Below, piece by piece: positions 22,336 through 29,060 of a stretch of 29,060 nucleotides of DNA. Source of the stretch: a virus; IMG/VR virus record IMGVR_UViG_3300046008_000316, positions 1-29,060 of that record; one strand, 5' to 3'. A model generated the notes under the pieces. The model ran no database searches and had not been told where the DNA came from. It worked only from the letters and a program-made list of their open reading frames with translations. The translations under genes and the position numbers were made by a program. How positions within the stretch are numbered: position 1 is the stretch's first letter; every line of letters begins with the position of its first letter.

Positions 22336-24153
22336 ATGGCAAATTTAATTGCTAATGGTGTATTTAAGAAACTTATTTACGCTAAAGAGTTTGAATTAGG
22401 AAAATTACAAGATGTAGCAGGTGAAGGTTTGAAATCTCCAGCTACCGCTAGTGTAGCAGTAGGTATCACCTCTGGTCAAACAACAGGTGTAGGTACCGCT
22501 GCAAACCAAGTTTCTTTCACTGGTTTATTGGTTGAAGGTCAAACAATTTTGATTGGTTCAGATACATACCGTTTAACAGGTGTATCTAACTCAGGTGGTA
22601 ACGGAACAGCATCGACTATCACATCTGTAACAACAGGTTTAACACAATGGGTAAATAGTCATACTGCTGGTGCAAAAGTTACTGTGTTAGCTAGTACAGA
22701 AGAATTTAAAGTCACTACTGGTACAACAGGTGCAGTTGCTCCAAACTTAAACACTACTGCGACTGTTACTACAGGTACAATCAATACTACAACTGTTGTA
22801 ATTAACACATCTGCGGTTGTTATTCCGTTAGGTCAAAAATTCACCATTACAACTGGAGATACTTCTACAACTGTGTATGAAGTAGTTGGTTCTACAGGTG
22901 GTACAACAAATTCATCTGGTGCAACATTAACTGTATATCCTGCGTTGAAAGCAGCTGCTACAGGTGGTATTACATTCAAAACAGGTACGTCTGCACAGTT
23001 CTTACGTCGTGTAACATCTAACTTGGATTTAAAATTACAAACATTTAAATCTAACGAAATAAGATCTGATATGCAACGTAGTTCGCAATCTGTAGGTTCG
23101 CGTAGTGTTGATGGTACGATTTCAGGTGAATTATCAAACAGAACTTATTCTGAATTCATGGAATCAGTATTGCGCCGTAAATTTACCAACCAAGCGGATG
23201 TTGCTATCGCAGCAAGCGGATTCAGTGGCGCTAAAGATTCACCTCGTATCACAATCAGCTTTGCAAGTGACCCTACAGTTTTAACTAAATTGAAAGTAGG
23301 TGACGTAGTCTATTTCACCACTTCTAGTGCAATGGGTTATGAAAACCGCAACATGATTGTGACAGGTGTTACTGCAACACAAGTTACGTTAGATTTGTTA
23401 ATTGGTGAATTAACAGCAGATTTAGTTACTTCTGCGATTACATTCACGATTAAATTGCGCGGTAAAAAAACATACTTCCCTAAAACTGGTCACACTATTG
23501 ATTCGTATGCAATCGAGCATTTCTACGAAGATATTGGTGAATCTGAATTGTTTAAAGGTTGCCGTGCTACCCAAATGTCATTGAAAATGTCACCGTCTGC
23601 TATGGCGACAATCGATGTGATGTTTATGGGTACTGGTATGACTACCAAACAATCACAACAATTAGCTGGTGCAAAAGACGCTGGTACTGATAACGTGGTT
23701 GCTGCTACTAACGGCGCTGTATATCTTAAAGTTAAAAAAGGTAACACTGCTGTATTAGAACGTATCGGCTTATTGACTTCACTTGATGTAACAATTAACT
23801 TGAACGGTTCTAATGCACAGGTAATTGGTTCAGATACTACCCCAGATGTGTTTTTGGGAGCTGTGGATATTCAAGGTAATACAGCTTTGTATTTCCAATC
23901 AGGTCAATACCGTGATATGTTCTTAAACCAAGAAGAAGCATCTTTGGTTGCTGTATTCCGTTCTGACGGTAACGTAGATGGTGAGTTCATCTCTATCGTA
24001 TTACCTAAAATCCAAGCGTCTGGCGCATCTCGTGATGACGGTGAAAAAGGTTTGATTATGACCATGCCTTTCACAGCATTATTGTACGATACTGCTTCAG
24101 GTGTGACGAACTTTGAAAATACATCTATTCAAATTCAAGACAGTTCATTATAA
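22336..24153 (+). CDS. Major tail tube protein with large N-terminal insertion
   Basis: A 605-residue protein, AGAGGA ahead of ATG 22336. The family framing is intact: MANLIANGVFKKLIYAKE (1-18), QFLRRVTSNLDLKLQTF (221-237), EIRSDMQ (241-247), RSVDGTISGELSNRTYSEFM (256-275), KVGDVVYF, RGKKTYFPKTGH, SELFKGC and C-terminal DDGEKGLIMTMPF. Tail tube proteins of this type usually run directly from the first segment to the LRRVTSNL segment. Here about 185 residues of Thr/Gly/Val-rich beta sequence (about 32-217) are inserted, apparently two Ig-like domains. They may decorate the tail surface. A terminator follows. Confidence 0.9.
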   Translation: MANLIANGVFKKLIYAKEFELGKLQDVAGEGLKSPATASVAVGITSGQTTGVGTAANQVSFTGLLVEGQTILIGSDTYRLTGVSNSGGNGTASTITSVTTGLTQWVNSHTAGAKVTVLASTEEFKVTTGTTGAVAPNLNTTATVTTGTINTTTVVINTSAVVIPLGQKFTITTGDTSTTVYEVVGSTGGTTNSSGATLTVYPALKAAATGGITFKTGTSAQFLRRVTSNLDLKLQTFKSNEIRSDMQRSSQSVGSRSVDGTISGELSNRTYSEFMESVLRRKFTNQADVAIAASGFSGAKDSPRITISFASDPTVLTKLKVGDVVYFTTSSAMGYENRNMIVTGVTATQVTLDLLIGELTADLVTSAITFTIKLRGKKTYFPKTGHTIDSYAIEHFYEDIGESELFKGCRATQMSLKMSPSAMATIDVMFMGTGMTTKQSQQLAGAKDAGTDNVVAATNGAVYLKVKKGNTAVLERIGLLTSLDVTINLNGSNAQVIGSDTTPDVFLGAVDIQGNTALYFQSGQYRDMFLNQEEASLVAVFRSDGNVDGEFISIVLPKIQASGASRDDGEKGLIMTMPFTALLYDTASGVTNFENTSIQIQDSSL

Positions 24154-24185
24154 CAACTTCTTCTCCCGAAGTTAGGTTAGGGATT

Positions 24186-24212
24186 AGGGTCGCTTCGGTG
24201 ACCCTTTTCTTT
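24186..24212 (+). terminator. Terminator with TTCG tetraloop
   Basis: AGGGTCGC-TTCG-GTGACCCT (24186-24205; 8-bp stem with one G-T pair) followed by TTTTCTTTG. It closes the connector to tail-tube unit. Confidence 0.88.
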
Positions 24213-24235
24213 GTCCTTTATTTTGTTGAATTTGC

Positions 24236-24265
24236 TTGACAGCTTATACCTAACTGTGGTAATAT
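24236..24265 (+). promoter_or_regulatory. Promoter of the short tail chaperone
   Basis: TTGACA (24236-24241), 18 bp, TAATAT (24260-24265) preceded by TGTGG, almost identical to the -10 element at 24841. The leader holds a small hairpin AATCG/CGATT near 24276-24291. Confidence 0.8.
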
Positions 24266-24330
24266 GCCTTACAAATCGGTAAAACGATTCAATCTTAATT
24301 AACTAACCTAATTAACAAAGGGAAAATAAC

Positions 24331-24732
24331 ATGGCTATTTCATTATCAAGTTTAAACGTAGTAAAAGCATCTGAAACTGCACAAAAATTAGAAATCATTG
24401 ACGAAGAAACTGGTGCATTAACTGGTATCGTCTTAGACGTAATTGGTTCAAATTCAGATAAGATTCAAAAAATCATCACAAAAGTAGCTAACGCTAAACG
24501 TCAAGCTGATAAACTTGCTGAGAAAAAAGGTAAAGATGCACCAGTATCTAAAGTTGAAGATGACATCGAGTTCATTCAAGAATTGACCGCTGCTCGTATT
24601 GTGGGTTGGTCAGGTATCGAAGAACCATATTCAGTTGAAAATGCGCTAGAGCTTATCAAAATCAACCCTGTGATTCGTGAACAAGTTACAACCTTCTCGG
24701 ATAACGTAAGTAACTTCGTTAAGAAAAAATAA
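24331..24732 (+). CDS. Short tail assembly chaperone (G-like)
   Basis: A 133-residue protein directly after the tail tube gene, the place of lambda gpG. After a short N-terminus come DKIQKIITKVANAKRQADKL (43-62) and an acidic-aromatic block ending VGWSGIEEPYSVENALEL (91-108), then NPVIREQV. The W-x-GIE-x-P...N-P-x-I-R-E-Q signature is typical of the G part of tail chaperones, which coat the tape measure during tail assembly. The frame ends AAG AAA AAA TAA. A -1 shift on the A-run would add only nine residues, so this gene has no T domain of its own. Start ATG 24331 has AAGGGAAA upstream. Confidence 0.82.
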   Translation: MAISLSSLNVVKASETAQKLEIIDEETGALTGIVLDVIGSNSDKIQKIITKVANAKRQADKLAEKKGKDAPVSKVEDDIEFIQELTAARIVGWSGIEEPYSVENALELIKINPVIREQVTTFSDNVSNFVKKK

Positions 24733-24756
24733 TCCTTTCTCTCCAAAGGAAAATTT

Positions 24757-24795
24757 AGAAACCCGTTAAAGAAATTCTTGACGGGTTTCTTTTTG
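24757..24795 (+). terminator. Rho-independent terminator
   Basis: AGAAACCCGT (24757-24766) pairs with ACGGGTTTCT (24781-24790), followed by TTTTG. The loop is 14 nt and contains a smaller AAGAA/CTT pairing. It separates the short chaperone from the KilA-N cassette. Confidence 0.82.
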
Positions 24796-24816
24796 TGTGC
24801 GATAATCATATTTAGC

Positions 24817-24846
24817 TTGACATTCTTGGTATATCTGTGGTAGTAT
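24817..24846 (+). promoter_or_regulatory. Promoter of the KilA-N cassette
   Basis: TTGACA (24817-24822), 18 bp, TAGTAT (24841-24846) preceded by TGTGG. The expected transcript starts near 24853 and has an untranslated leader of about 180 nt. Confidence 0.8.
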
Positions 24847-24875
24847 TACGTCAGATTTTCAAGAATCTCAAATCA

Positions 24876-24995
24876 ACTTAATTGTGACATTTTAAGTTAA
24901 TGCTCATAATAATTAGATGAATCGGAAATAACCAATACCGATTAACCCATATTTGAGGGTCTTGAAACATCTAATTATTATGAGCATTTTTATTG
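24876..24995 (+). ncRNA. Long structured leader (possible small RNA or attenuator)
   Basis: A 21-bp perfect inverted repeat (24899-24919 and 24968-24988) closes a 48-nt inner part that itself contains hairpins AATCGG/CCGATT (24920-24943) and ACCC/GGGT (24945-24960), giving a three-way-junction shape. A smaller hairpin AACTTAA/TTAAGTT (24876-24899) precedes it, and TTTTTATTG follows. The whole looks like a terminator placed after a structured RNA, within the leader of the KilA-N gene, so it may be a stable RNA, an attenuator or a riboregulator. The gene start is 43 bp downstream. No known family is recognised. Confidence 0.6.
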
Positions 24996-25031
24996 CTTAA
25001 ATTTTATCAATCCTAATAAAAGGAAACTGCC

Positions 25032-25817
25032 ATGTCACAATTAGTAACTTTAAACTACAACGACTTAACAGTCTTATTTCAATCAGAAGATGCCTATTTA
25101 AACGCAACTTTAATCGCTAAACAATTCGGTAAGAAAACTGAAAATTATCTTCGTACGGACAGCACAAAAGAATACCTAACTGCGTTAGAAAAGCATTTAA
25201 ATTCAATTGCGCCAAAAAGCGTAAATCAACAAAATCAATTAGTTACGGTTAAAGTTGGCGCACCTGAAAACGGCGGTGGAACTTGGTTACATCCTAAACT
25301 TTCAATTCATTTTGCAAGATGGTTAAATGCGGATTTCGGTGTTTGGTGTGATATGGAAATTGAAAAAATGCTACAACCAAAACAAACACCAATTGCCATC
25401 ACAATGACACCTAAAACTGCGATTCCTTATTTGGAAGGTTATTTAGATGCAGCTAAACTTTTTCAAATTCCATTACACTTAGCACAAATTGAAAGCGCGA
25501 AGTTGACTTTTAAAGACACCAACATTGATTTCTCACCGATGCTAAAATTAGCGTCTACACAAGATGATATTCCTGAAGTTGAAATTATGTTAGAACCAAC
25601 AGAACTTGGAAAGCGTTTAGGGTATTCTGCTGCTGAAATGAATAGAGTGTTAGAACGATTAGGTTTGCAAACGCGACCTAATGGAAAAGATTGGATTGTG
25701 ACTGATTTAGGCAAACCTATTTCTTTCTATCACAGTTGGACGAAATTTGGTAAATCAGGGTACAATTACAAATGGAATGTTTCTGAAGTAGAGAAACTGT
25801 TACCTAAATCTATTTAA
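25032..25817 (+). CDS. KilA-N domain protein (antirepressor-like)
   Basis: A 261-residue protein. The KilA-N domain spans about residues 9-112 (SEDAYLNATLIAKQFGKK, YLRTDSTKEYL, GGGTWLHPKLSIHFARWL, FGVWCDMEIEKML), a DNA-binding domain of phage antirepressors and transcription regulators. The C-terminal part (about 185-261) has a second conserved block with EPTELGKRLGYSAAEMNRVL, GLQTRPNGKDWIVTDLG and YKWNVSEVEKLL, an antirepressor C-terminal-type domain. AAGGAA precedes ATG 25032. The gene has a private promoter, structured leader and terminator, and separates two tail chaperone genes, so it looks like an inserted cargo gene (moron). Confidence 0.9.
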   Translation: MSQLVTLNYNDLTVLFQSEDAYLNATLIAKQFGKKTENYLRTDSTKEYLTALEKHLNSIAPKSVNQQNQLVTVKVGAPENGGGTWLHPKLSIHFARWLNADFGVWCDMEIEKMLQPKQTPIAITMTPKTAIPYLEGYLDAAKLFQIPLHLAQIESAKLTFKDTNIDFSPMLKLASTQDDIPEVEIMLEPTELGKRLGYSAAEMNRVLERLGLQTRPNGKDWIVTDLGKPISFYHSWTKFGKSGYNYKWNVSEVEKLLPKSI

Positions 25818-25824
25818 CACTAAC

Positions 25825-25860
25825 AACCTAGCTTATTTTGTAATAAGCTAGGTTTCTTTC
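25825..25860 (+). terminator. Rho-independent terminator
   Basis: A 13-bp perfect stem (AACCTAGCTTATT / AATAAGCTAGGTT) with a TTGT loop and a T-rich tail. It closes the KilA-N cassette. Confidence 0.92.
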
Positions 25861-25876
25861 TTTCTGTCTATCAATC

Positions 25877-25924
25877 TTGACATTTAGGTCTAAGTGTGCA
25901 ATAATACTTAGACCTAAATGTCAA
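25877..25924 (+). promoter_or_regulatory. Promoter within a perfect 19-bp inverted repeat
   Basis: TTGACA (25877-25882), 17 bp, AATAAT (25900-25905) preceded by TGC. The arms 25877-25895 and 25906-25924 are perfectly complementary over 19 bp; the 10-bp loop holds the -10 element. Transcripts from this promoter would start inside the right arm and could not form the hairpin, whereas read-through RNA could. The repeat may be an operator or an RNA hairpin that limits translation from read-through RNA. Confidence 0.7.
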
Positions 25925-25936
25925 ACTCACACCTCG

Positions 25937-26653
25937 ATGATTTCTATAGACGAACACCCATATTCCTTTACAGTACAGCAAGACCTTAGTGATGATGTTA
26001 TGATTTTCACTATCGTATCTTCACGTTCTGCAAAAGTTATGGAACTAGTTAAGAATAAAGTCACCACCGCTAAACGTAATTTAGAACTATTCAAACTCGA
26101 TGACGACACGCTAATTATTGAAGATGATGTGAATGATATTGAATCACATTCTGCTGCAAGTCGATTAGTTTCATGGCAAGGTATCGAAGATGAATTAACA
26201 CATGAAGCTGCCTATTATTTGTGTAAGAATTACCCAGAAATTAGAAAACAAATCATCTATCATTCAGATTTATTAGCGGAACATTTAGATAAATGTGTCG
26301 AAAAGCTGATTGAATTTGCAAAGAACGAATTATTTTTATCAGAAAAACAAAAAGACGGTTCGTCATTACGCGAACATCTTTTAAATATTCAAAAACAATA
26401 TAACGTTACTCCCCCTGAGCTTGTCGAAATAGAGGTTAGCTATTTAGTCATGTACTTGTGGGAGTCCTTTTTAGAACTAAATTCAACTCGTCAAAGTGGT
26501 ATGGGTGTGAATGCAATTAGTTACAGTGAAATTAAAGCATATTGTGAATTGACACAAACACGCTTCAGTCCTTACGAAATCAAAGTTATCAAAATGCTCG
26601 ATAGAGCGTTCTTAGAACATTACAATAAACCTACTCCAGAATCATCGAAATAG
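25937..26653 (+). CDS. Long tail assembly chaperone (GT-like)
   Basis: A 238-residue protein upstream of the tape measure gene. Residues 36-116 repeat the plan of the short chaperone (KVTTAKRNLELF, RLVSWQGIEDELTHEAAYYL, YPEIRKQI). A helical spacer follows, then the T-like domain at about 160-230: VEIEVSYLVMYLWESFLEL, TRQSGMG, ISYSEIKAYCELTQTRFSPY and EIKVIKMLDRAF. The SRQSG-G-x-x-ISYSEIEAW pattern is the hallmark of T-type chaperone domains. Start ATG 25937 is chosen because the only upstream start lies in the promoter repeat. It has no strong ribosome binding site. The tape measure gene starts 12 bp after its stop. Confidence 0.85.
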   Translation: MISIDEHPYSFTVQQDLSDDVMIFTIVSSRSAKVMELVKNKVTTAKRNLELFKLDDDTLIIEDDVNDIESHSAASRLVSWQGIEDELTHEAAYYLCKNYPEIRKQIIYHSDLLAEHLDKCVEKLIEFAKNELFLSEKQKDGSSLREHLLNIQKQYNVTPPELVEIEVSYLVMYLWESFLELNSTRQSGMGVNAISYSEIKAYCELTQTRFSPYEIKVIKMLDRAFLEHYNKPTPESSK

Positions 26654-26665
26654 AGGAATATCATC

Positions 26666-29060
26666 ATGGCAGAAAATACAGAAGCAGTTGGCATTAGTAT
26701 TGACGTAACGGTTAAGAAAGATAAATTTGAATCGTCAATGTCTGCTATTGAAGCAAGTCTTGGTAAAGTTGACGACATGATGAAAAAACTTGAGAAAATG
26801 GAAATTTCTTTAAAGTTCGATGATTCAGCAACAAAGTTATTAACAAATCATTTAAATGGTATAACAAATGCTGTTAGTGCAATTAACAATCAACAAATTA
26901 AACTTAATGTCGATACAGGTTCGTTAAAATCAATTTCGTATGATTTCAAAGCTATTGGTGACGCATCGCAAGCGGTAGGTGGTGTGATGACGGAATCTAT
27001 CAATAAAGCGATTACACAAAACGTAAAAGATGTTAAAGCAGGTTTGAACGAGATTAAGAAATTAGAGGAACAATCTGCTAAAGAAATTGCAGCTGTCAAT
27101 AAAGAATCTAAAAGTAGTAAAGGTTTAGATATAGCGATTGCTATAGCAGATATTAAGAAATACACTTCTGCCGCTATTGCGGCTAAACAAAAAGGATTTG
27201 ATGAAGAATTTGCAGCACAGAAAAAGCACGCTGACGACCAATTAAAAGTATTAGAACAAACTAATGCTATTAAACTCTTATCTCACAAACAAGCAAACGC
27301 TATTGAACTAGCTGAATATAAACTAGGTTTGATTCAACGATTAGCGACATCTAAAGATGCTGCTGAAAAAGAAATTGCACAGATTAAAGCGAATGTAGCA
27401 AATAATACAGCAGCTAAGAAATCAGGTTATGCTGAAGATGTAGATTTATATAAAAAAGCAATGCGGTTGGAAAACGAAGCGTTGAAACTAGGTTTATCAG
27501 CCAAAGTAGAAATGTATGAAAAACAACGCTTAGATATTAAAGATAGACTTCAAAAACAATCACAAGATTTGTTGCAAGAATTAGAAAAACAAAAAAGAAT
27601 GCTTGCTACGGTCACATCAACTACTCCAAACATTAGTGCAGCTACTAGAAATTCAGCATTATCAGAAGTATCAAAAATAAACAACTTAATCCGTGATGAA
27701 CAAGCGAGAATGAGTTCACAATTAAAAGCAGATGCAGACCAAGCCCATAGAGACGAATTATCGCAATTACGTCAACTAGGTGCATCAAAAGTAGATATAG
27801 TAAAAGAAACAAATAGAAGCATGATTCAAGCGATGTCTGAATCAGCAAAACAAAATAGAGTGTTGAGTTCGACAGTCGGTTATCAAATGACCGATAGAAT
27901 GAGTACGTCTGTTCAAACATCAACTAAAAATCCTAGAGCTGATTTAGAAGCTGTCTTAGCATCAGCAAAACAAATCCAATACATTACCGCAAGCAGTTTA
28001 TCAGAACAACTAGCTGAATATAATAGTTATATTCGCAAACGTAACGCTGCTATGCGTAAAGGTAATGAAGAATTAGCGACATATAATCAATTAGAAGCGA
28101 ATCGTATTAACGGTAGTCTTGTATCAGCTATCGGTAATGTGACTAGACAAATTGATGAAGAAATTAAAAAACTACAACAGTTACAATCAGTTGCTAGTAA
28201 TGGTGTAGTGTTAAACAGTATCAATAAAGAAATTGAAGCTCTGCAACGTAGAAAAGCTGTAGCTGAAACACAACGAGTAACTGTGAGTAATACAGGTTTA
28301 AAAGCCGATACAGATGTACAAGTACAACGTCTAGCTGGTCAAACAGGCAATGTGAACGGTCTAACTGATTCAATCAACAAACTTCAAATGGCTATGATGG
28401 CGTTAGGTGTGACGTTATCAGTTAGAAGTGTGATGGAATATGCTGACCATTGGTTGCATTTTACTAATGCAGTTGTGATTGCTACAGAAAAGACTGGTGG
28501 TGCAGTTCAAATGCAAGAACGCTTGTTTAACTTAGCACAAGATTCACGCGCGCCTTTAGAATCAATCACATCTATCTTTATGCGTATGGCTCGTGCTGGT
28601 GAAGCAATGGGTGTATCGCAAGAGAAAACAGTTAAAGCTATCGAAATGGTAACAAAGGCTCTTGCTATCATGGGTACAGACCCTAAGATGGTTAGAGGTG
28701 GTTTGCTACAGTTAGAACAAGCATTAGGTGGTGTAGTTGTGCGAGGTCAAGAGTTCAAGTCTATCTTGGATAGTATGCCTATTATCACACAATCTGTTGC
28801 TAAAAACTACATGGAAGCGGATAAAGCGATTCGTTTAAAAGAAGCTGCTATGCGCGGAGCATCGAAAGCAACATTAGATGCAATCAAAGCAGAAGAAACA
28901 CACGCTTGGACTATTTCACAACTTCGTAATGAAATGTACGCAGGTAATGTGATGTCTAAAGTGTGGATGGAAGCAATGTTATTATCTGCTAACGAAATCA
29001 ATGAAACCTTCGCTAAAACACATAAAACATTTGCACAAGCGTTTCAGTACATGGAATCTT
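26666..29060 (+). CDS. Tape measure protein (partial, N-terminal 798 codons)
   Basis: Open from ATG 26666 (AGAGGA upstream) to the end of the window with no stop. The first 560 residues are mainly coiled coil, Lys/Glu/Ala/Gln-rich (for example DRLQKQSQDLLQELEKQ-like stretches). From about residue 565 (28360 onward) comes a tape-measure N-terminal domain with INKLQMAMMALGVTLS, EKTGGAVQMQERLFNLAQDS, APLESITSIFMRMA and GGVVVRGQEFKSILDSMP. The protein sets tail length and is ejected with the DNA. Such a domain usually lies near the start of the protein, so the long coiled-coil extension ahead of it is notable. Confidence 0.9.
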   Translation, partial: MAENTEAVGISIDVTVKKDKFESSMSAIEASLGKVDDMMKKLEKMEISLKFDDSATKLLTNHLNGITNAVSAINNQQIKLNVDTGSLKSISYDFKAIGDASQAVGGVMTESINKAITQNVKDVKAGLNEIKKLEEQSAKEIAAVNKESKSSKGLDIAIAIADIKKYTSAAIAAKQKGFDEEFAAQKKHADDQLKVLEQTNAIKLLSHKQANAIELAEYKLGLIQRLATSKDAAEKEIAQIKANVANNTAAKKSGYAEDVDLYKKAMRLENEALKLGLSAKVEMYEKQRLDIKDRLQKQSQDLLQELEKQKRMLATVTSTTPNISAATRNSALSEVSKINNLIRDEQARMSSQLKADADQAHRDELSQLRQLGASKVDIVKETNRSMIQAMSESAKQNRVLSSTVGYQMTDRMSTSVQTSTKNPRADLEAVLASAKQIQYITASSLSEQLAEYNSYIRKRNAAMRKGNEELATYNQLEANRINGSLVSAIGNVTRQIDEEIKKLQQLQSVASNGVVLNSINKEIEALQRRKAVAETQRVTVSNTGLKADTDVQVQRLAGQTGNVNGLTDSINKLQMAMMALGVTLSVRSVMEYADHWLHFTNAVVIATEKTGGAVQMQERLFNLAQDSRAPLESITSIFMRMARAGEAMGVSQEKTVKAIEMVTKALAIMGTDPKMVRGGLLQLEQALGGVVVRGQEFKSILDSMPIITQSVAKNYMEADKAIRLKEAAMRGASKATLDAIKAEETHAWTISQLRNEMYAGNVMSKVWMEAMLLSANEINETFAKTHKTFAQAFQYMES

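Noticed and set aside
24718-24760. Programmed -1 frameshift at the A-run ending the short chaperone gene
   Set aside because: The slippery A-run is present, but the -1 frame stops after nine residues and a terminator follows, so no T-domain fusion is possible there.
25877-25936. Longer N-terminus for the long chaperone starting at TTG 25877
   Set aside because: That codon is the -35 element of the promoter and lies upstream of the likely transcript start; ATG 25937 fits better.
25917-25988. Short frame from ATG 25917 (23 codons)
   Set aside because: It lies in the promoter repeat's right arm, is out of frame with the chaperone and is too short to support.
27645-27923. Leu-rich minus-strand frame inside the tape measure gene
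   Set aside because: Antisense of a coiled-coil gene commonly looks Leu-rich; no start signals and no domain.

Overview
This window is part of the genome of a tailed phage or prophage of the siphovirus type (HK97-fold capsid, long non-contractile tail). All supported genes are on the + strand. The DNA is AT-rich. Promoters are sigma70-like (TTGACA, spacer of 17-18, TGn-extended -10) and most genes have Shine-Dalgarno sequences, which points to a low-GC Gram-negative host. Moraxellaceae or Pasteurellaceae would fit, but nothing in the sequence decides the host. No integrase, repressor, lysis or replication genes are visible, so lifestyle cannot be read from this window.

Layout. (1) 1-3600: small, mostly unrecognised early-type genes, and a roughly 1 kb gene-free stretch (178-1226) holding degenerate repeats and hairpins. 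It ends at a strong terminator (3573-3602). (2) 3738-7859: two small unknown genes, a metallophosphoesterase, a small membrane protein, a PAPS-reductase-family gene split by a td-like group I intron carrying a GIY-YIG homing endonuclease, and another membrane protein. (3) 7861-14645: packaging genes (small and large terminase, portal), interrupted by two HNH homing endonucleases, one with two fused HNH domains, plus an HU-like protein and a small membrane protein. (4) 14803-20456: scaffold, major capsid protein, and a run of beta-rich virion proteins including a repeat-containing fibre-like protein. (5) 20491-24153: connector proteins, tail completion and terminator proteins, and a tail tube protein with a large N-terminal insertion. 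(6) 24236-29060: a short tail assembly chaperone, a KilA-N protein, a long tail assembly chaperone, and the start of the tape measure gene, which runs off the window.

The most notable points follow. First, the tail-chaperone module appears to use two separate, paralogous genes (short G-like and long GT-like) with individual promoters, instead of one gene with a programmed ribosomal frameshift. A KilA-N cassette with its own promoter, structured leader and terminator lies between them. Second, the promoter of the long chaperone gene sits inside a perfect 19-bp inverted repeat. Third, a group I intron interrupts a PAPS-reductase-family gene at its conserved Cys motif. Fourth, the late genes are split into several promoter-terminator cassettes rather than one long operon. 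Fifth, the leaders of the scaffold and capsid genes each carry paired small hairpins with related UGG-containing loops.
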